Origin: Podospora bellae-mahoneyi
Taxonomy: Eukaryota > Ascomycota > Sordariomycetes > Sordariales > Podosporaceae
Assembly (NCBI RefSeq): GCF_035222275.1
Contig: NC_085884.1
Span: 1,860,001-1,924,000 of the forward strand
DNA length: 64,000 bases
Reading direction: 5' to 3'
A model generated the notes under the pieces. It was given only the letters and a program-made list of their open reading frames with translations, searched no databases and was not told the origin of the DNA. Position numbers and translations under genes: made by a program. This document shows, piece by piece, positions 1 through 10,808 of the stretch. The number at the start of each line of letters is the position of its first letter. Position 1 is the first letter of the stretch.

Positions 1-1121
1 AAGTCTTCAGGAAGCTTGAGGTGCGAGACAGGCACGCCAGCCTGACGAAGAAAAGCAACGGTGGCATAGTAATATTCAGTATGGAAACTTGAGCCAGCTG
101 TGACCACGCATTGTGGAATATCTTTGAGGTTTGGTAACTTGCGAACTGGGCCGTTTGCTTCGTCCTGGAGGTAGCACTCAGTTCTCGTGAGTGGGTCCAC
201 CGACCTGACAAATGGTATCGGCTGGAATCTTTCATGTTTGGGAACTTCATCGATATATGCAGCGTCCTGAAGAAGCTCTTCAAAGCTACTGGGAAGAGAG
301 GCGGAGGGACAAATCCCATAGGTATGTTGGATAGCCCGTATGGTCAAATGCATGGGAAGGGAGGCTCTGGGGATCCGGAAAACGCGGCTTGAATATTTGC
401 TTTCCACCATCGTAAACCCATCCATTGGTGAATGGTGGACTGGTTGGCTCGATAGCAACTATGGCAGCAACCAGATGAGGTGCCTGATCAGTTGCTAGCC
501 ATGAGATTGTTGCACCGCTCCCATGACCAACTAGGATTGCCGGGCTTGGAAATTTCTCCAAGAAACGCATCAGAGATCGGACGCCACTCTATTGCTGCTC
601 CTGTGGGTCAAGGTACTCCGGTACCATACGCGCGTAGGTCCTTTCAAATATCGGGTCTCCTAGTTCGCCAGTCTGTGAGCATATTGTTGGTCAGCTTTGA
701 TGGACCGGTATTGGGCTCTCTGGGACCTGAGAAGATACATACCCCGTCCCACATGCAATGGGACTGTACAGAAGGCCAATATACTTCGTGTGATTGGCTC
801 CGGGGAGCTGTGTAGTATCTCTGAAGCTCGTCTTTAGACAGGGTTTTGGTGACGCATCCAAAAGATTCATGGCCAGCTGGTTGCTCTGGGTAGCCGCAGG
901 CATGGAAAGGGCGATAGAGTACAAAAGTGAAAAATTCGGCCGTGCAGAAATGGAAGGCCCATCCAGGCTCGCCATCAGCTTTCCACCCAAATGTCTCCAG
1001 TTTGGTGATCACCGTGCACGAACACAACTGGATTGTAGTATTTGACTGCTTGCGGGGGGAATATCACAGCTCTAATCTTTCCCGCGCGTGTGGAATCGGC
1101 TTCCAAGGTCGATACTCCCAT
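1..1121 (-). pseudogene. alpha/beta-hydrolase pseudogene, cut by the window edge
   Basis: The reading starts at the ATG at 1121-1119 and runs off position 1. Pieces of one fungal alpha/beta-hydrolase (esterase-like) appear in order but in different frames. The N-terminal strand and oxyanion stretch (VVFVHGDHQTGDIW) runs into a TGA at 977-975. The next block (KADGEPGWAFHF to QSHCMWDG) lies in another frame. A GT-AG intron near 666-735 then leads to TGELGDPIFERTYARMVPEY, which hits an in-frame TAG at 591-589. After that comes the nucleophile elbow GHGSGA, with the serine as probable nucleophile, and the strand IVAIEP. A third frame change between about 300 and 380 is needed to reach the C-terminal half, which stays open to the window edge. 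No intron of workable size explains the frame changes. Three independent lesions make decay likelier than sequencing error. The substrate is unknown. Confidence 0.72.
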
Positions 1122-2447
1122 TGTAAAGTATCAGTGATTGCTACTCAAAGAAGCGAGGTATGAAGATGCGAGATGGTGCGTCAACGTTTGAAGAATGAGA
1201 ATAAAAGTTACTTAACAGCTTAGCCACGACTGAGCTCTCTATTTGAAGTTGGAGAAATGACGTTCCAGGAAGTTAAGTTGGCAGGAACAAAGGCACGAGT
1301 GGCAGATACTGGGCCAGGAGCAACTGAGCGTCCCCCGCCTTCACACAATGAAACCTGTAATCCTGACATTTATGAAAACATAACAGTCCTGTGTCTTTCT
1401 TTGGAATTGAAAACAAATTAATAATCATCCAACGGCTGTCTCTCCGAGTCTGAAGCCAGTGGGCTGACCATTTGAAAACCCATTCAACAATTCTCTAGGT
1501 ATCTATCTACTTAGGCAAGGTCGGAGTGCACAAGCAGCCCGTCATTGATTTCGTTGGTCCCAATAGACTGGTTTGATATGCCCATTGTTCAGAGGACTCC
1601 AAATGAGCCGCATGTTCTAACTATGCTAGTATCATTGCCAGTCTCCAGTAACCAAACCAATACGCCCACCCCATTTGAAGCTTTTGACATCAAAATTGAC
1701 AACCACCCCAGAATGATCTGGAAATATCAACAGCCAAGCCCCCAACGTACCAGGGCAGAGCGTGCATCACACCACCCCCATCTCCACATCGACTGTCGAC
1801 ATGGTTGGGTACCCCAGACTCTGCCACGTTTTCCAAGACTGTTTAGCCCTGCCAAGAACATGCACCGAACCCACCCCTGTTGTGGACAGAAAGGTACCAC
1901 TCACAACTTCATCTTGCTCTCTCAAGGCGCCCGACCGACATCGAAACAACAGGTAGGTATGGAGACATGATCGATATGTCCCTGATAAGAGATACTTAAT
2001 AGGTTCTTTAATGGCTCAAGATGCATAGCAAAGCACCTCAGCAATCCTATTTTTTTGTTCACGATGTGACCCCCGAAGGTGTGCTACACCGCAAACCGGC
2101 AACCGGCTGCCGGGGTTAGGTCCCGCACCACCACCCGAGCCTCCCGATAGGCTCGGCTTGACCTACCGAGATTGGCGGCCGAAACTGATACACCCCATGC
2201 CATCATCGTGGGAAAATCCACTGTTTGGTCCCCTAATTTGGTAAAGACCTTCCCCTATCTTGGGGGTCAGCTCCACGAGAGGTGACACTGGAGTGGCATA
2301 CATAATGCGTGCCATTCCCGGTTCACCGTGTCGAGGCAGGCTGGAGATAGTCCTTCCGTCTGTACACCACCCACACTCCTTTGAAACAGCTTTGCCCATT
2401 CACAGTCACTCCTTTATCTGTTTTTCTCACAATTTTTGGTTGTAAAC
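1122..2447. other. intergenic region between the hydrolase pseudogene and the GMC gene
   Basis: No gene is supported here. Open frames such as the one at 1545-1970 have no recognisable domain, no neighbouring exon that extends them, and low-complexity content. The last few hundred bases must hold the GMC promoter. A GC-rich stretch with repeated CCGGCAACCGGC-like sequence lies near 2090-2120; its role is unknown. Confidence 0.5.
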
Positions 2448-4507
2448 ATGCGGTTACTCCGCAACGACGTCGTCGCAGCCGTGTTGCTCTTGGCGCCCTT
2501 TTCGTTGGCTGCCCCTACCGAGTATAGCAAGAAGCTGCCTCAGTTCGCTACCATCATCAACCGTCGCCAGCTCAATGCCAACAACGCTACCTATGATTTC
2601 ATCATCGCGGGTGGCGGTATTGCTGGCCTGACCCTTGCCGACCGCCTGACTGAGGACCCGAATGGTGTGTTTTCCGGACTTCTGTCTTGTCTCGCTATGG
2701 TCTTCTAACATCACCTTTACAGTCAAGGTCCTCGTCATTGAGGCTGGGCCCATCGACCCCGGTCTTGAGGGTATCCAGGTGCCTGGCTCATTCTCGCCTT
2801 GGTATTATTTCTGGCCGAATCTCTTGACCGTCCCTCAGACAGCTCTGAACAACAGAGTGATCGGGACAGTCAGCGGTCAGGTCCTTGGTGGTGGAAGTGC
2901 GATCAATGCCATGGTCTATGTGAGAGGTGACGCAGACGATTACGACGCCTGGGGTTTCATGCAGCGCCGTGGCAACTCTTCGTTTTACGGCAACTCTTCA
3001 GTGAGCTCGAGCATGAGCTGGAACACTATGCTGCCTTACTTCCTGAAGAGCGAGAACTTCACAGCACCCAATGCTGCTTATGCTCTGGAGGCCAACATCA
3101 CTTGGAACCCCGCTGTTCGAGGTACCTCGGGCCCTCTCAAGTACACCTACCCTCCTTACTATTTCCCCGGCGCCGCCAACTGGTGGAATGCCGCGCAGTC
3201 GGTGGGACTTCCTCCCGTCGATGACCCTCTGTCTGGAATCAAGAATGGTAAGTCCGTTCAGCTGTTGTCTGGGTGCAAAACATACCCAAAAGTGAACTAA
3301 CGCCGTCTTCCCAGGTATTTTCCCCATTCCGTCAGTACTCGATGCGGATACCATGACCAGGAATTACGCCAAGATCAACCACCATGACAGGGTCAAGCAA
3401 GCCCGTCCTAACTACCACATCCTCGCTGGCAACATTGTCGGCAAGGTCCTTTTCGATCCTAGCTGCAAGAAGGCCATCGGCGTGGAGTATCTCCCTACCA
3501 GCGGCGGGGCGGCCACCAACGTCTTTACCTCCAAGGAAGTCATCCTTGCTGCCGGCGGCATCAACACTCCCAAGATCTTACAGCTTTCTGGCATCGGCCC
3601 CAAGAAGCTCCTCGACAAGTTCGGCATCAAGATGGTCTCCAACCTGCCCGGTGTAGGCCAGAATCTCCAGGATCAGCCCACTCTCACCGTCCCTTACACC
3701 TTTACAAACAACCTCACCCCCAACTCGGGTTCTCTTATGGCCAATGCCACCTACAATGCCGAGCAGCGTGCTCTTTACGATACTGAGCGCAAGGGTGCAT
3801 ACACCATCATCAGCTCTCTCTCCACCAACATCGGCCAACTCTCCCTCAAGCAGGCAACCTCCGACTACCAGGCCATCATCGCCGCCGCCCGCGCCGCCAA
3901 CCCTGCCGACTCTCTGCCCGCTGATGTCGATGCTACCGTTCTTGCCGGCTACCGGGTCCAGCGCGAGGCCATCCTCAACCAGTTTGGGGGCGACGTCGGC
4001 GTTGGAAATCTTCACTGGGGCACCTCTGACAACGCGCTCGTCTACCATCTCAAGCCCCTCAGTCGCGGCACCGTCGAGATTGTCACCACCGACCCTCTCG
4101 TCAACCCCGCCATTGACCACCGCACAGCCACCGACCCTATCGACTTTGTCGTCTACACTGCCCTCTTCCGCAAGAACAGGGAGCTGTTTGCCGCCCCTGA
4201 CATGCAGGTTCTCGGCCCTGCCGAGGGCGCCCCTTTTGCCGCTGCCACGACTAACGAGGAGATCATCGAGGTTATGCGTGGCCAGATCAACCCCTCGAAT
4301 GCTCACCAGTGCTGCACTGCCGCCATGTTGCCCAAGTCCCTCGGCGGTGTTGTCAACAGCGAGCAGAAGGTTTACGGCGTCTCGCGTCTCAGAGTCGCTG
4401 ACATTTCGTTCTGGCCCATGCAGACTGCTGGTTCTCCTCTGGGGACCATGTATGCGGCCGGTGAGAGGCTTGCTGACATGATCAAGGCCGAGTATGGTCT
4501 TGCGTAA
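2448..4507 (+). CDS. secreted FAD-dependent GMC oxidoreductase
   Basis: Three exons, 2448-2664, 2723-3247 and 3315-4507, encode 644 aa. The first ATG after an upstream TTG is followed by a hydrophobic signal peptide (about residues 1-22), so the enzyme is probably secreted. The FAD-binding Rossmann motif AGGGIAG lies at about residues 54-60, the GMC pattern GQVLGGGSAINAMVYVRG follows in exon 2, and the second family signature GGINTPKILQLSGIGP is in exon 3. The C-terminus keeps one catalytic histidine (NAHQCCTAAM). Where glucose oxidase and aryl-alcohol oxidase carry the second catalytic His or Asn, the sequence reads AGSPLGTMYAAGE, with Ser or Gly instead. GMC enzymes oxidise alcohols or sugars and pass electrons to oxygen or another acceptor; this substrate cannot be told. 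Intron 1 splits just after the FAD motif. The length is normal for the family. Confidence 0.93.
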
Positions 4508-5015
4508 GTTGTCCTTGTGTAAAAGTAGTGGGAAGGGAGATTTTTTGTACATCAAGCTATAGAAATGAATAGATCGTAAACCAGCCCGTCGTTTTCCAAC
4601 CCCGCCTTTCAGCAGACCTTGACACGGCAACTTTGCAACAGAGTACTCTCTAGGACATTCGCAAAGGTAACAAGAGCGTGTGAGGCTAGGATTCATTGCT
4701 GTTATCATATTGCTTAGGTGCGTACCAAATGCCTGCGGTTGTACAGTCTCCATACCCCCCCCAAACGCCGTTAATGCCGCCGCCCACCACCGCCACCCCT
4801 GATCTGTGTAACATCTGTAATGCGTAGATGACTACTACCCCGCGAACACAGACCAGCCCTCGCTCCGTTTGTGTTTACAAAGGTGTGTCTTGTTGAAATG
4901 CGAGGAAAGGCCAGAAGCTCGCCTGGTCGGTTTGAATAACTGATCATGTACAATAAATATGGAATCCAGTGAGCAGTGATATATAAGTTGGGGTTGCTGT
5001 CATAGCAGTGCTGTA
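4508..5015. other. convergent 3' intergenic region
   Basis: This lies between the stop codons of the GMC gene (+) and the sulfurtransferase (-), so it holds both 3' ends. I see no further gene. The antisense open frame from 3578 to 4753 is a by-product of GC-rich codon use in GMC exon 3. Confidence 0.6.
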
Positions 5016-6118
5016 TCACTCGCTGTGTTGCTCCACGGTGCGAATCAGCGAATCCGAGGGCTTCACTCTCTGGGCCCATTCCCTGCGACGTCAAAGTTAG
5101 CAACATCAACCAATTAACGAATACACCTCGGGCAAGAAACTCACGTCCAGCTCCCGTCGTAGACCTTCCTTGTCTCTGGAGAGCCATACTGGGCCTCGTT
5201 GAGCGCCGTCTCGAGCACACATGCTGTCACTCCCGTGCCACAACTTGAGATGATGGGTTTTGTCGGGTCAACGCCCTTTTCCTTGAAAACCTGCTTCAGC
5301 TTGTCTACAGGAAGGAAGGCCTTGGTCTGGTGATCCAAGACAGCGTCAAAGGGAATGTTGATGGAGCCGGGCATGTGTCCCGAAGAAAGCCCCGGTCTTG
5401 GCTCAGGGTCCTTGCCGGACCAACGGCCATATGATCTTGCATCCAGAATTTGGACGCCCTCAGCGCCCTCCTTGTTGTAATCAAGAGCTACCTCTCGCAC
5501 ATCCTCAAAGTGTGCCACTTTCGCTTCGTCCATTTCGGGGATGGGGTACGTGCCGCACTCGACAGTCCATACATTCCCCGACTCAGTTGGCAGACCCTGT
5601 TCTACCCATAACCTGAAGTTGTTCAAAATATGCACCCGTGGGTGGCCAAACGTCTTCAATGTCCAGCCGACTCGAGGCGCACTGAATATTCCCAACTCCT
5701 TGCTATCGTATACAACCACTGTGTCCTCGTGCCGGATGCCCAGCTCGCTCATGGCCGCAGCGAAGCCTTTTGGGGTTGGGAGCATGTGTGGGTATTCGCT
5801 GTGCTTGTCGATCACCTTGTCCAGATCAAAGAACCGGGCTTTTGGAATTCGCTTCTCTCGAAAGACGTCGATACCTGTCCGGCCTTCCGGGTCGTTTGGC
5901 AGAAACCACGAGGCACACAGAGGAATAACGCGGGGCTCGGACGAGATGGGCGAAGGAGGGGCCTTCTTGAGGGCTTCGGCAAGTTCTTGGGGAGTCACAA
6001 GATAGCTGGAAAAAGATCGGCGCACCCCCGCGGCTTTGGCGGCTGGCTGACGAAGCTGCTGCGAGCCAGATCGAGGCAGCGAAACCCGTAACGGGCGAAG
6101 TATAAAGAGAGAAGCCAT
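5016..6118 (-). CDS. TUM1: mitochondrial-type 3-mercaptopyruvate/thiosulfate sulfurtransferase (Tum1-like)
   Basis: Two exons, 6118-5145 and 5082-5016, encode 346 aa. The start at 6118 is preferred over an in-frame ATG 30 codons upstream. It sits in CACCATGG context and opens a typical mitochondrial presequence rich in Arg, Ser and Leu with no acidic residues (about residues 1-35). Two rhodanese domains follow. The first is inactive-like; the second carries the catalytic loop CGTGVTA, with Cys at about residue 293. The C-terminal exon (EWAQRVKPSDSLIRTVEQ) is read only after splicing. Family members move sulfane sulfur from mercaptopyruvate or thiosulfate to an acceptor; the fungal ortholog Tum1 also feeds sulfur to the Urm1/tRNA thiolation pathway. 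The gene is head to head with APC11. Confidence 0.93.
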
Positions 6119-6724
6119 GGTGGCAGTGTCAATTGGTGCAGTCGCGGAGGATTGGTCTGGTTCTCTGGAGGGGGAGATTTGTGCTTGTAGTTGGAGATGT
6201 TTGAGCACGATAAGCGAGCGCCAAGCAGCTGCTTGAACACTCGAACGATGCCGGGCTTTTGGCTCGTTTCTGTTCCCGAGAAACTGTTAGGATTCCCTGC
6301 ACCGTAGCCGTGACGGGGCCAGGAGGGACGACTGGTTTCCAAGGACAGGCGTTGTCTTGGAGAAAGACAAGTGGGAGAGATGCGTGGTGACGACCCTAGG
6401 ATTCCGTAGATGCGGGGTCCAGGACTTGGTTCTTTGTCGTTGAAAGCTGCTTGGGGGGAAGAGGTGGTCGGGGATTTGGAGAGGGAAACTTTTGAAATTC
6501 CTGGGGAGGGTCGAGGAGCTTGGGCCACAGCAAGCGCCCAATTACGCCATGACCCACTAACACTTGGCTGCCGTTGCAGGGAGAACTGATAACGGCGGCG
6601 CCAGCACCTCTCCCGCTCTCAACATCGGATGAGAGACTCTATAGATACTCCAACAGAGACTACCAACAACTAAAACGACCCTATAAACCACCGAATTGTT
6701 AGACTCGCCGGAAATCTGCCAGCG
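6119..6724. promoter_or_regulatory. shared upstream region of TUM1 and APC11
   Basis: About 600 bp separates two divergent start codons. The left part, next to TUM1, contains open frames reading leftward (for example 6287-6541) with no recognisable product and is probably 5' leader. No specific control site could be assigned. Confidence 0.5.
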
Positions 6725-7209
6725 ATGAAGGTCAAGATCAAGAGGTGGAACGCGGTCGCGACATGGCGATGGGATCTTCCCGAAGATGATCTTTGCGGTA
6801 TCTGCCAGAACCCCTTTGACAACACATGCCCTGCCTGCAAATATCCCGGCGATGACTGCATCCTTTGTGAGTTCCACACAGCCTGTGGCTATCAGCGGAA
6901 TGGCGTTTGTTGACTTTCTGTGTGACCCAAAGTATCTGGAAAATGCGGACACAACTTTCACATGGTGAGCAGATGGAGAAGCATTCCTGAATGGAGCCGG
7001 CGGCTGTACTGATATTGGCTTGCAGCACTGCATTCTGGAGTGGATGAAGCAAGACTCAGCCAAGGGACAATGTCCGATGTGCCGACAGAGTAAGCTCGTA
7101 GGTTACCCTTTCTTGCAGCAATTTGTCTAACATCATGGTAGGGTTTGAATGGGCCGACCAAACGAACCAGACGATGAGGGATGCAGCACAGGCTTTGGCC
7201 AGTGTGTAG
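6725..7209 (+). CDS. APC11: anaphase-promoting complex subunit 11 (RING-H2)
   Basis: Four exons (6725-6866, 6933-6964, 7026-7089, 7142-7209) encode 101 aa. The start MKVKIKRWNAVATWRWD is the hallmark Apc11 N-terminus. The RING-H2 ligands follow across all exons: CGIC, then CPAC and GDDC in exon 1, the Cys-His-His cluster GKCGHNFHM in the 32-nt exon 2, HCILEW at the start of exon 3, and CPMC. The last exon adds a short tail beyond the RING. Apc11 is the catalytic RING subunit of the APC/C ubiquitin ligase: with Apc2 it recruits the E2 that ubiquitinates securin and mitotic cyclins. At 101 aa it is slightly longer than the animal protein (84 aa), as is common in fungi. The three introns are 66, 61 and 52 nt. 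Confidence 0.96.
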
Positions 7210-7841
7210 GTTATCGACTTGTCGGTGCCATGCTAAGTTTTACCTTGGGGCATTTTGCATTGGGCGGCGTTTAAGAGGAAGTACTTCTATATGGTTTTCA
7301 TGCTTTCTTCCTCGCCGCCAACATGAACATATATTTACATCCATTTCGGGGTGAGGCTGATAAACTCCTATCATCCCAAGAATACACTCTTTTCAGCTGC
7401 CCCCAGACGAGGCGGGCGGGTGGGCCGTCCATCGCCCCGTTTTCAGCTCGTACCCTTGACTTAGCGTCACATGCTTGATCACCAGATAGGCGTGCGTTCA
7501 GGTCGGTAGATAAGATAAAGGGAATGCGGCGATCTCGTTGACAGCCCCAACTGCCCGCATTGCCATTGCTGCATAGGTCCAACCGCAAAGCCAACCTTGG
7601 TCTTGTCACCCATCTGTCACCCAGGATTGACCAGTAGCGTTTTGTTTGCTTTTCTGTTGAATACTCCGCGTGATGGATTGAGGTTTTGCCTAGGCGTCTC
7701 AAGGCTGCCCATTTCCCCTAACCTGGTCTTCGCAAGCAATATGCCACACCGAAACGCGCTTTCTCTGTCTCTCTATCAATTCCCGCTCGCTGTTAGATTC
7801 CCATCTAGCCTACCAAGCCAGAACTATAGGCAAAATCAGGC
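7210..7841. other. intergenic region between APC11 and the 308-aa gene
   Basis: This contains the APC11 3' end and the upstream region of the next gene. The leftward open frame at 7298-7702 has no recognisable domain and was not accepted. The last 100 bases are pyrimidine-rich, as is usual before fungal starts. Confidence 0.5.
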
Positions 7842-8768
7842 ATGACCGGTCCCGCTTTCGAACGACCCAGCTCCGCTGCTGCAGGTTACCACGCCTCTTC
7901 CATCCCCCCGAGCCCGCGTCCATCTGTCACTGTCAGGGCCAGCAGATCCAGTCTACGTCGCGACCGGGATAGCCATGATTCCGGCGCCTATCCACGGCCT
8001 GCGTCTGCAGCTCTCTCACATGAGACATCTCATGATGAACCCATGTACCGTCCGCCATCCTCCTCCTCTCCGCCACAACCGCAGCCTGCGCCCCAACCGA
8101 CATTCTCCCCGCCCTTTGTGCTCCTCACTTCCACCTCGCATGCTTTGAGCAGGCAGACCATTCACCATCCGGCGGTTCGGTACATTTTTGCCGATGACGA
8201 TCCAGATATCTTGTCTGCCGAGCTGACGCAGTACCACTATACAAAACAAGACGGCAGCGAGGATAAAACTGGTCCCGGTCACCGTGCCGTCATCATAGAT
8301 ATGGATCAACGAGAGGGCGATATTGGGTTTGAAGTAGCCTGGGCAAGCAGCCTATCGCCTGACTGGGCTGTCATATCAGCAAGCATGGCCAAGATGGACG
8401 GCGGCGGCGGGGGACTGGTATTAAAGGTAGAAGGAATGAGTCTCGAGCCGCCCATATCTTTGGCCGCTTCATCAACAACGGGAAAAATGCAGGCTTCTGA
8501 AGCTGGTGATATGCACTTTTCCGGCGCGAGCGGTGAAGGGCAGCAACGCCGTCCCCAGCCAAAACAAAGCCCATCATCGTCAGATGAATATGCAGCGTTG
8601 CTCCAGGACTTTGAGAAGCGGATGGCGGTTCTACGGAATGTGGCTGAGGTGGGTGCAGAGAGACAGCGAATAATGCGGGAGCATGATCATGGTGGCATGG
8701 CTCCTGAGGTCTCAGCGGGCCATCAATTTGCTCCTACAGTTGAGGGCTCAGACCGCTTGCAAGACTGA
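7842..8768 (+). CDS. unrecognised 308-aa protein, disordered N-terminus
   Basis: One uninterrupted frame of 308 codons. Residues 1-90 are rich in Ser, Pro and Arg and look disordered. Residues about 90-205 look folded: the stretch HPAVRYIFADDDPDIL and the hydrophobic strand GHRAVIIDMDQREGDIGFEV precede a Gly-rich turn and LVLKVEGMSLEP. A second low-complexity stretch (about 215-250) leads to a charged, probably helical C-terminal segment (EYAALLQDFEKRMAVLRN). There is no signal peptide or membrane segment. I recognise no family and give no function. Length, coding-like composition and folded segments support a real gene. It converges on the syntaxin gene. Confidence 0.75.
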   Translation: MTGPAFERPSSAAAGYHASSIPPSPRPSVTVRASRSSLRRDRDSHDSGAYPRPASAALSHETSHDEPMYRPPSSSSPPQPQPAPQPTFSPPFVLLTSTSHALSRQTIHHPAVRYIFADDDPDILSAELTQYHYTKQDGSEDKTGPGHRAVIIDMDQREGDIGFEVAWASSLSPDWAVISASMAKMDGGGGGLVLKVEGMSLEPPISLAASSTTGKMQASEAGDMHFSGASGEGQQRRPQPKQSPSSSDEYAALLQDFEKRMAVLRNVAEVGAERQRIMREHDHGGMAPEVSAGHQFAPTVEGSDRLQD

Positions 8769-9294
8769 GACGAGAGAGATACGAGCCTTCGTAGCTACTG
8801 GCTTTTCTGGAGCTGTTATATGGTTTGGGCTCGTCATCAGTTTGAAATGGCATGGCCGTTTGCCAGTCATCACCAGAATTGGCGTATGGGGGCCGTTCGG
8901 CATTATTTTATATGGGCGGATTAATAGTCCGGTAATCAATACGAAAAAAAGTGTATTAAACCCCTTTGCTATGCTATGACAAAGCATTGCCTTTAAAAGC
9001 CATTGTGACCAATGCCATTTTACCTTGGTATCCCATAACGACACAGACTGTGTTAACGACCTCTACTCCTCCCTGGAAACAAAACAAATGTATACAGAAT
9101 CAAGGACAATCCATGCCCCCGGTTTATAACGAGAACTCACCCGGTACCGATTACGACATGCAAATGACAAGCCAACAAGCTTTCCAGGCGCCTCGGCGCA
9201 GCTCATCACCAACACAAACATCGATGCGTTGGGTTGAGGACTTGTTAGCAAGTAATCTTCCTATTATTTATGAATTGAGGGCTTGAGAACCCTT
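8769..9294. other. convergent 3' intergenic region
   Basis: Between the stop codons of the 308-aa gene (+) and the syntaxin gene (-). It is locally AT-rich around 8880-9000, as 3' UTRs often are. No gene is supported. Confidence 0.55.
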
Positions 9295-10808
9295 TCAAGA
9301 GCCATCAGATCCCACATCCCACTCAACAATAAATCGCTTGTGCATGGGTTGATCTGGCACTCTGTTTAGCCGCCTCCTCGAGATCTGCGAGAGTTGACCG
9401 CTTGGCTCGCCAGCGAGTTTGACGGCACGAGCATCGTTCATATGAAGATCATCGAAAACGTTTCGTTCAAAGATGCTTCGTTTCTGTTCGGCAGCCGGAG
9501 TAGGGGCAGGAGTAGGAGCAGGGCCAGGGGCGGCGGCCGGAGGGGCCGGAGCTGGGGCCGGCTGTCTTGTTATCATCACATAGGCCACGACAGCCACAAC
9601 GATAATGACAATGATGGCGACTAGTCACTCTTGTCAGCACCAAACTTTCACCAAGGGGGCATGTTTTTCGGGGGGGGTAACGTACCGCAGATGCCGAGGC
9701 AAATCCACTTCTTCTTGCGCGTTTTCCTGGCGGTTGTTACAGCCACCACGAGCTCATCATTCGCCTTGACCATATCCTCTGCGGCCTGCTCGGCGTGCTG
9801 GTCGATCTGCATGACGACCGCTTCTTGCTTCACCAGCAACTCTTGCATCTCCTCCATGAGCTCCACAAGCTCGTTCAACCTCTTCTCTACTTCCAGCATC
9901 TCCTGATGGCGCTGCCGCACTGCTGCCAGGACAGAGCTCGCCTGACCGGAGCGGTTGCTTTGCATAAGTGCCTGCGAGAAGACGGCGGGCTCGCTGTCCA
10001 CCATCCGGCGCATCTCAGCGTCGCTGATGTCTCCCTTCACGATGCGGATTTGACGTTCTGTCTGATCTCGTATCCTCTTCCTGTTCTCGCCCTCCAGCGA
10101 CTGGAATTTTTGAATGGCGGCCTGTACCTGTCGCTCAACCAGCCCGACCTGCCTGTTGTTGCCCCCTAGCTGGTGGTCGTCGGTCTTGACGTCCCGAACA
10201 CGGTCCTTCAGCGCCCTGAACCGGTCCATGATGTTTGCCGTTAGAGTATCGATTTCATCTCGGATGGCCCCTTGGTTTGTCGCACCCGATAGCTTTACCT
10301 GGAGATTGGAAAACTTGTCTAGAAGGGCTTCGAGGCTGCGAACATCGTTGCTGATTTCGGAGCATTTTTGGAGGATCGAACTCTGGGTTGGTCTAGAGGA
10401 GGATGTGGGGAGCGAGTTCATCTCGACGTTGGCTATCACGCCTTTGGGGTTAGAAAATCAAATTGTCCAGCAAAGGTCGTAGCTGCTCAGAACTCACCCG
10501 CATTACGGTCGTCGAAAGGATTGCTGTAGCCGCTAGGGCTATTTCCTCCACCATATCCGCCCTGGCCGTAGCCGCCGCCGTCACCACCTTGATTATAGGG
10601 GTTGTTGTTTGGGTTGTACCCTGCGTACTGAAAACAAGCAGTTTGGTCAGCAATCTGTCTCAACAGCAGTAAGGAACTGCAAAGAATGTTTCAGGGGCCC
10701 TGTGCTTGGCATACTCAACCACGAGGGCATATGAGACATGGAGAGTTCTAGAGCATCGGTTCCCAAGTTCATAAATGGCAAAAAGTGACAGCATATACTC
10801 ACACTCAT
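9295..10808 (-). CDS. SSO1: syntaxin, plasma-membrane Qa-SNARE of the Sso1 type, with long C-terminal tail
   Basis: Four exons (10808-10803, 10627-10498, 10441-9686, 9620-9295) encode 405 aa. Exon 1 is only ATGAGT (Met-Ser), followed by GTGAGT; exon 2 continues YAGYNPNNNPYNQ, a Gly/Asn/Tyr-rich head. Exon 3 carries the Habc-type helices and the SNARE motif, with the zero-layer glutamine in ELLVKQEAVV and a basic patch RKTRKKKW before the membrane. The transmembrane helix spans the exon 3/4 junction (ICLGICV, then AIIVIIVVAVVAYVMI). Syntaxins normally end just after this helix; here about 90 residues follow, starting with a Pro/Ala repeat, then a charged tail. The frame is open through all exons. 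The role is fusion of secretory vesicles with the plasma membrane. The long tail would be extracellular or luminal. Confidence 0.88.

Noticed and set aside
1545-1970. 141-codon plus-strand frame
   Set aside because: No domain, no splice partner and unusual residue content for a fungal protein.
3744-4481. 245-codon Ser/Pro/Thr-rich frame inside the GMC gene
   Set aside because: Alternative frame of the same GC-biased exon; composition is typical of a shifted frame.
3578-4753. 391-codon open frame antisense to GMC exon 3
   Set aside because: Lies opposite a confident coding exon with strong third-position C bias, which opens the antisense frame; its product is low-complexity with no domain.
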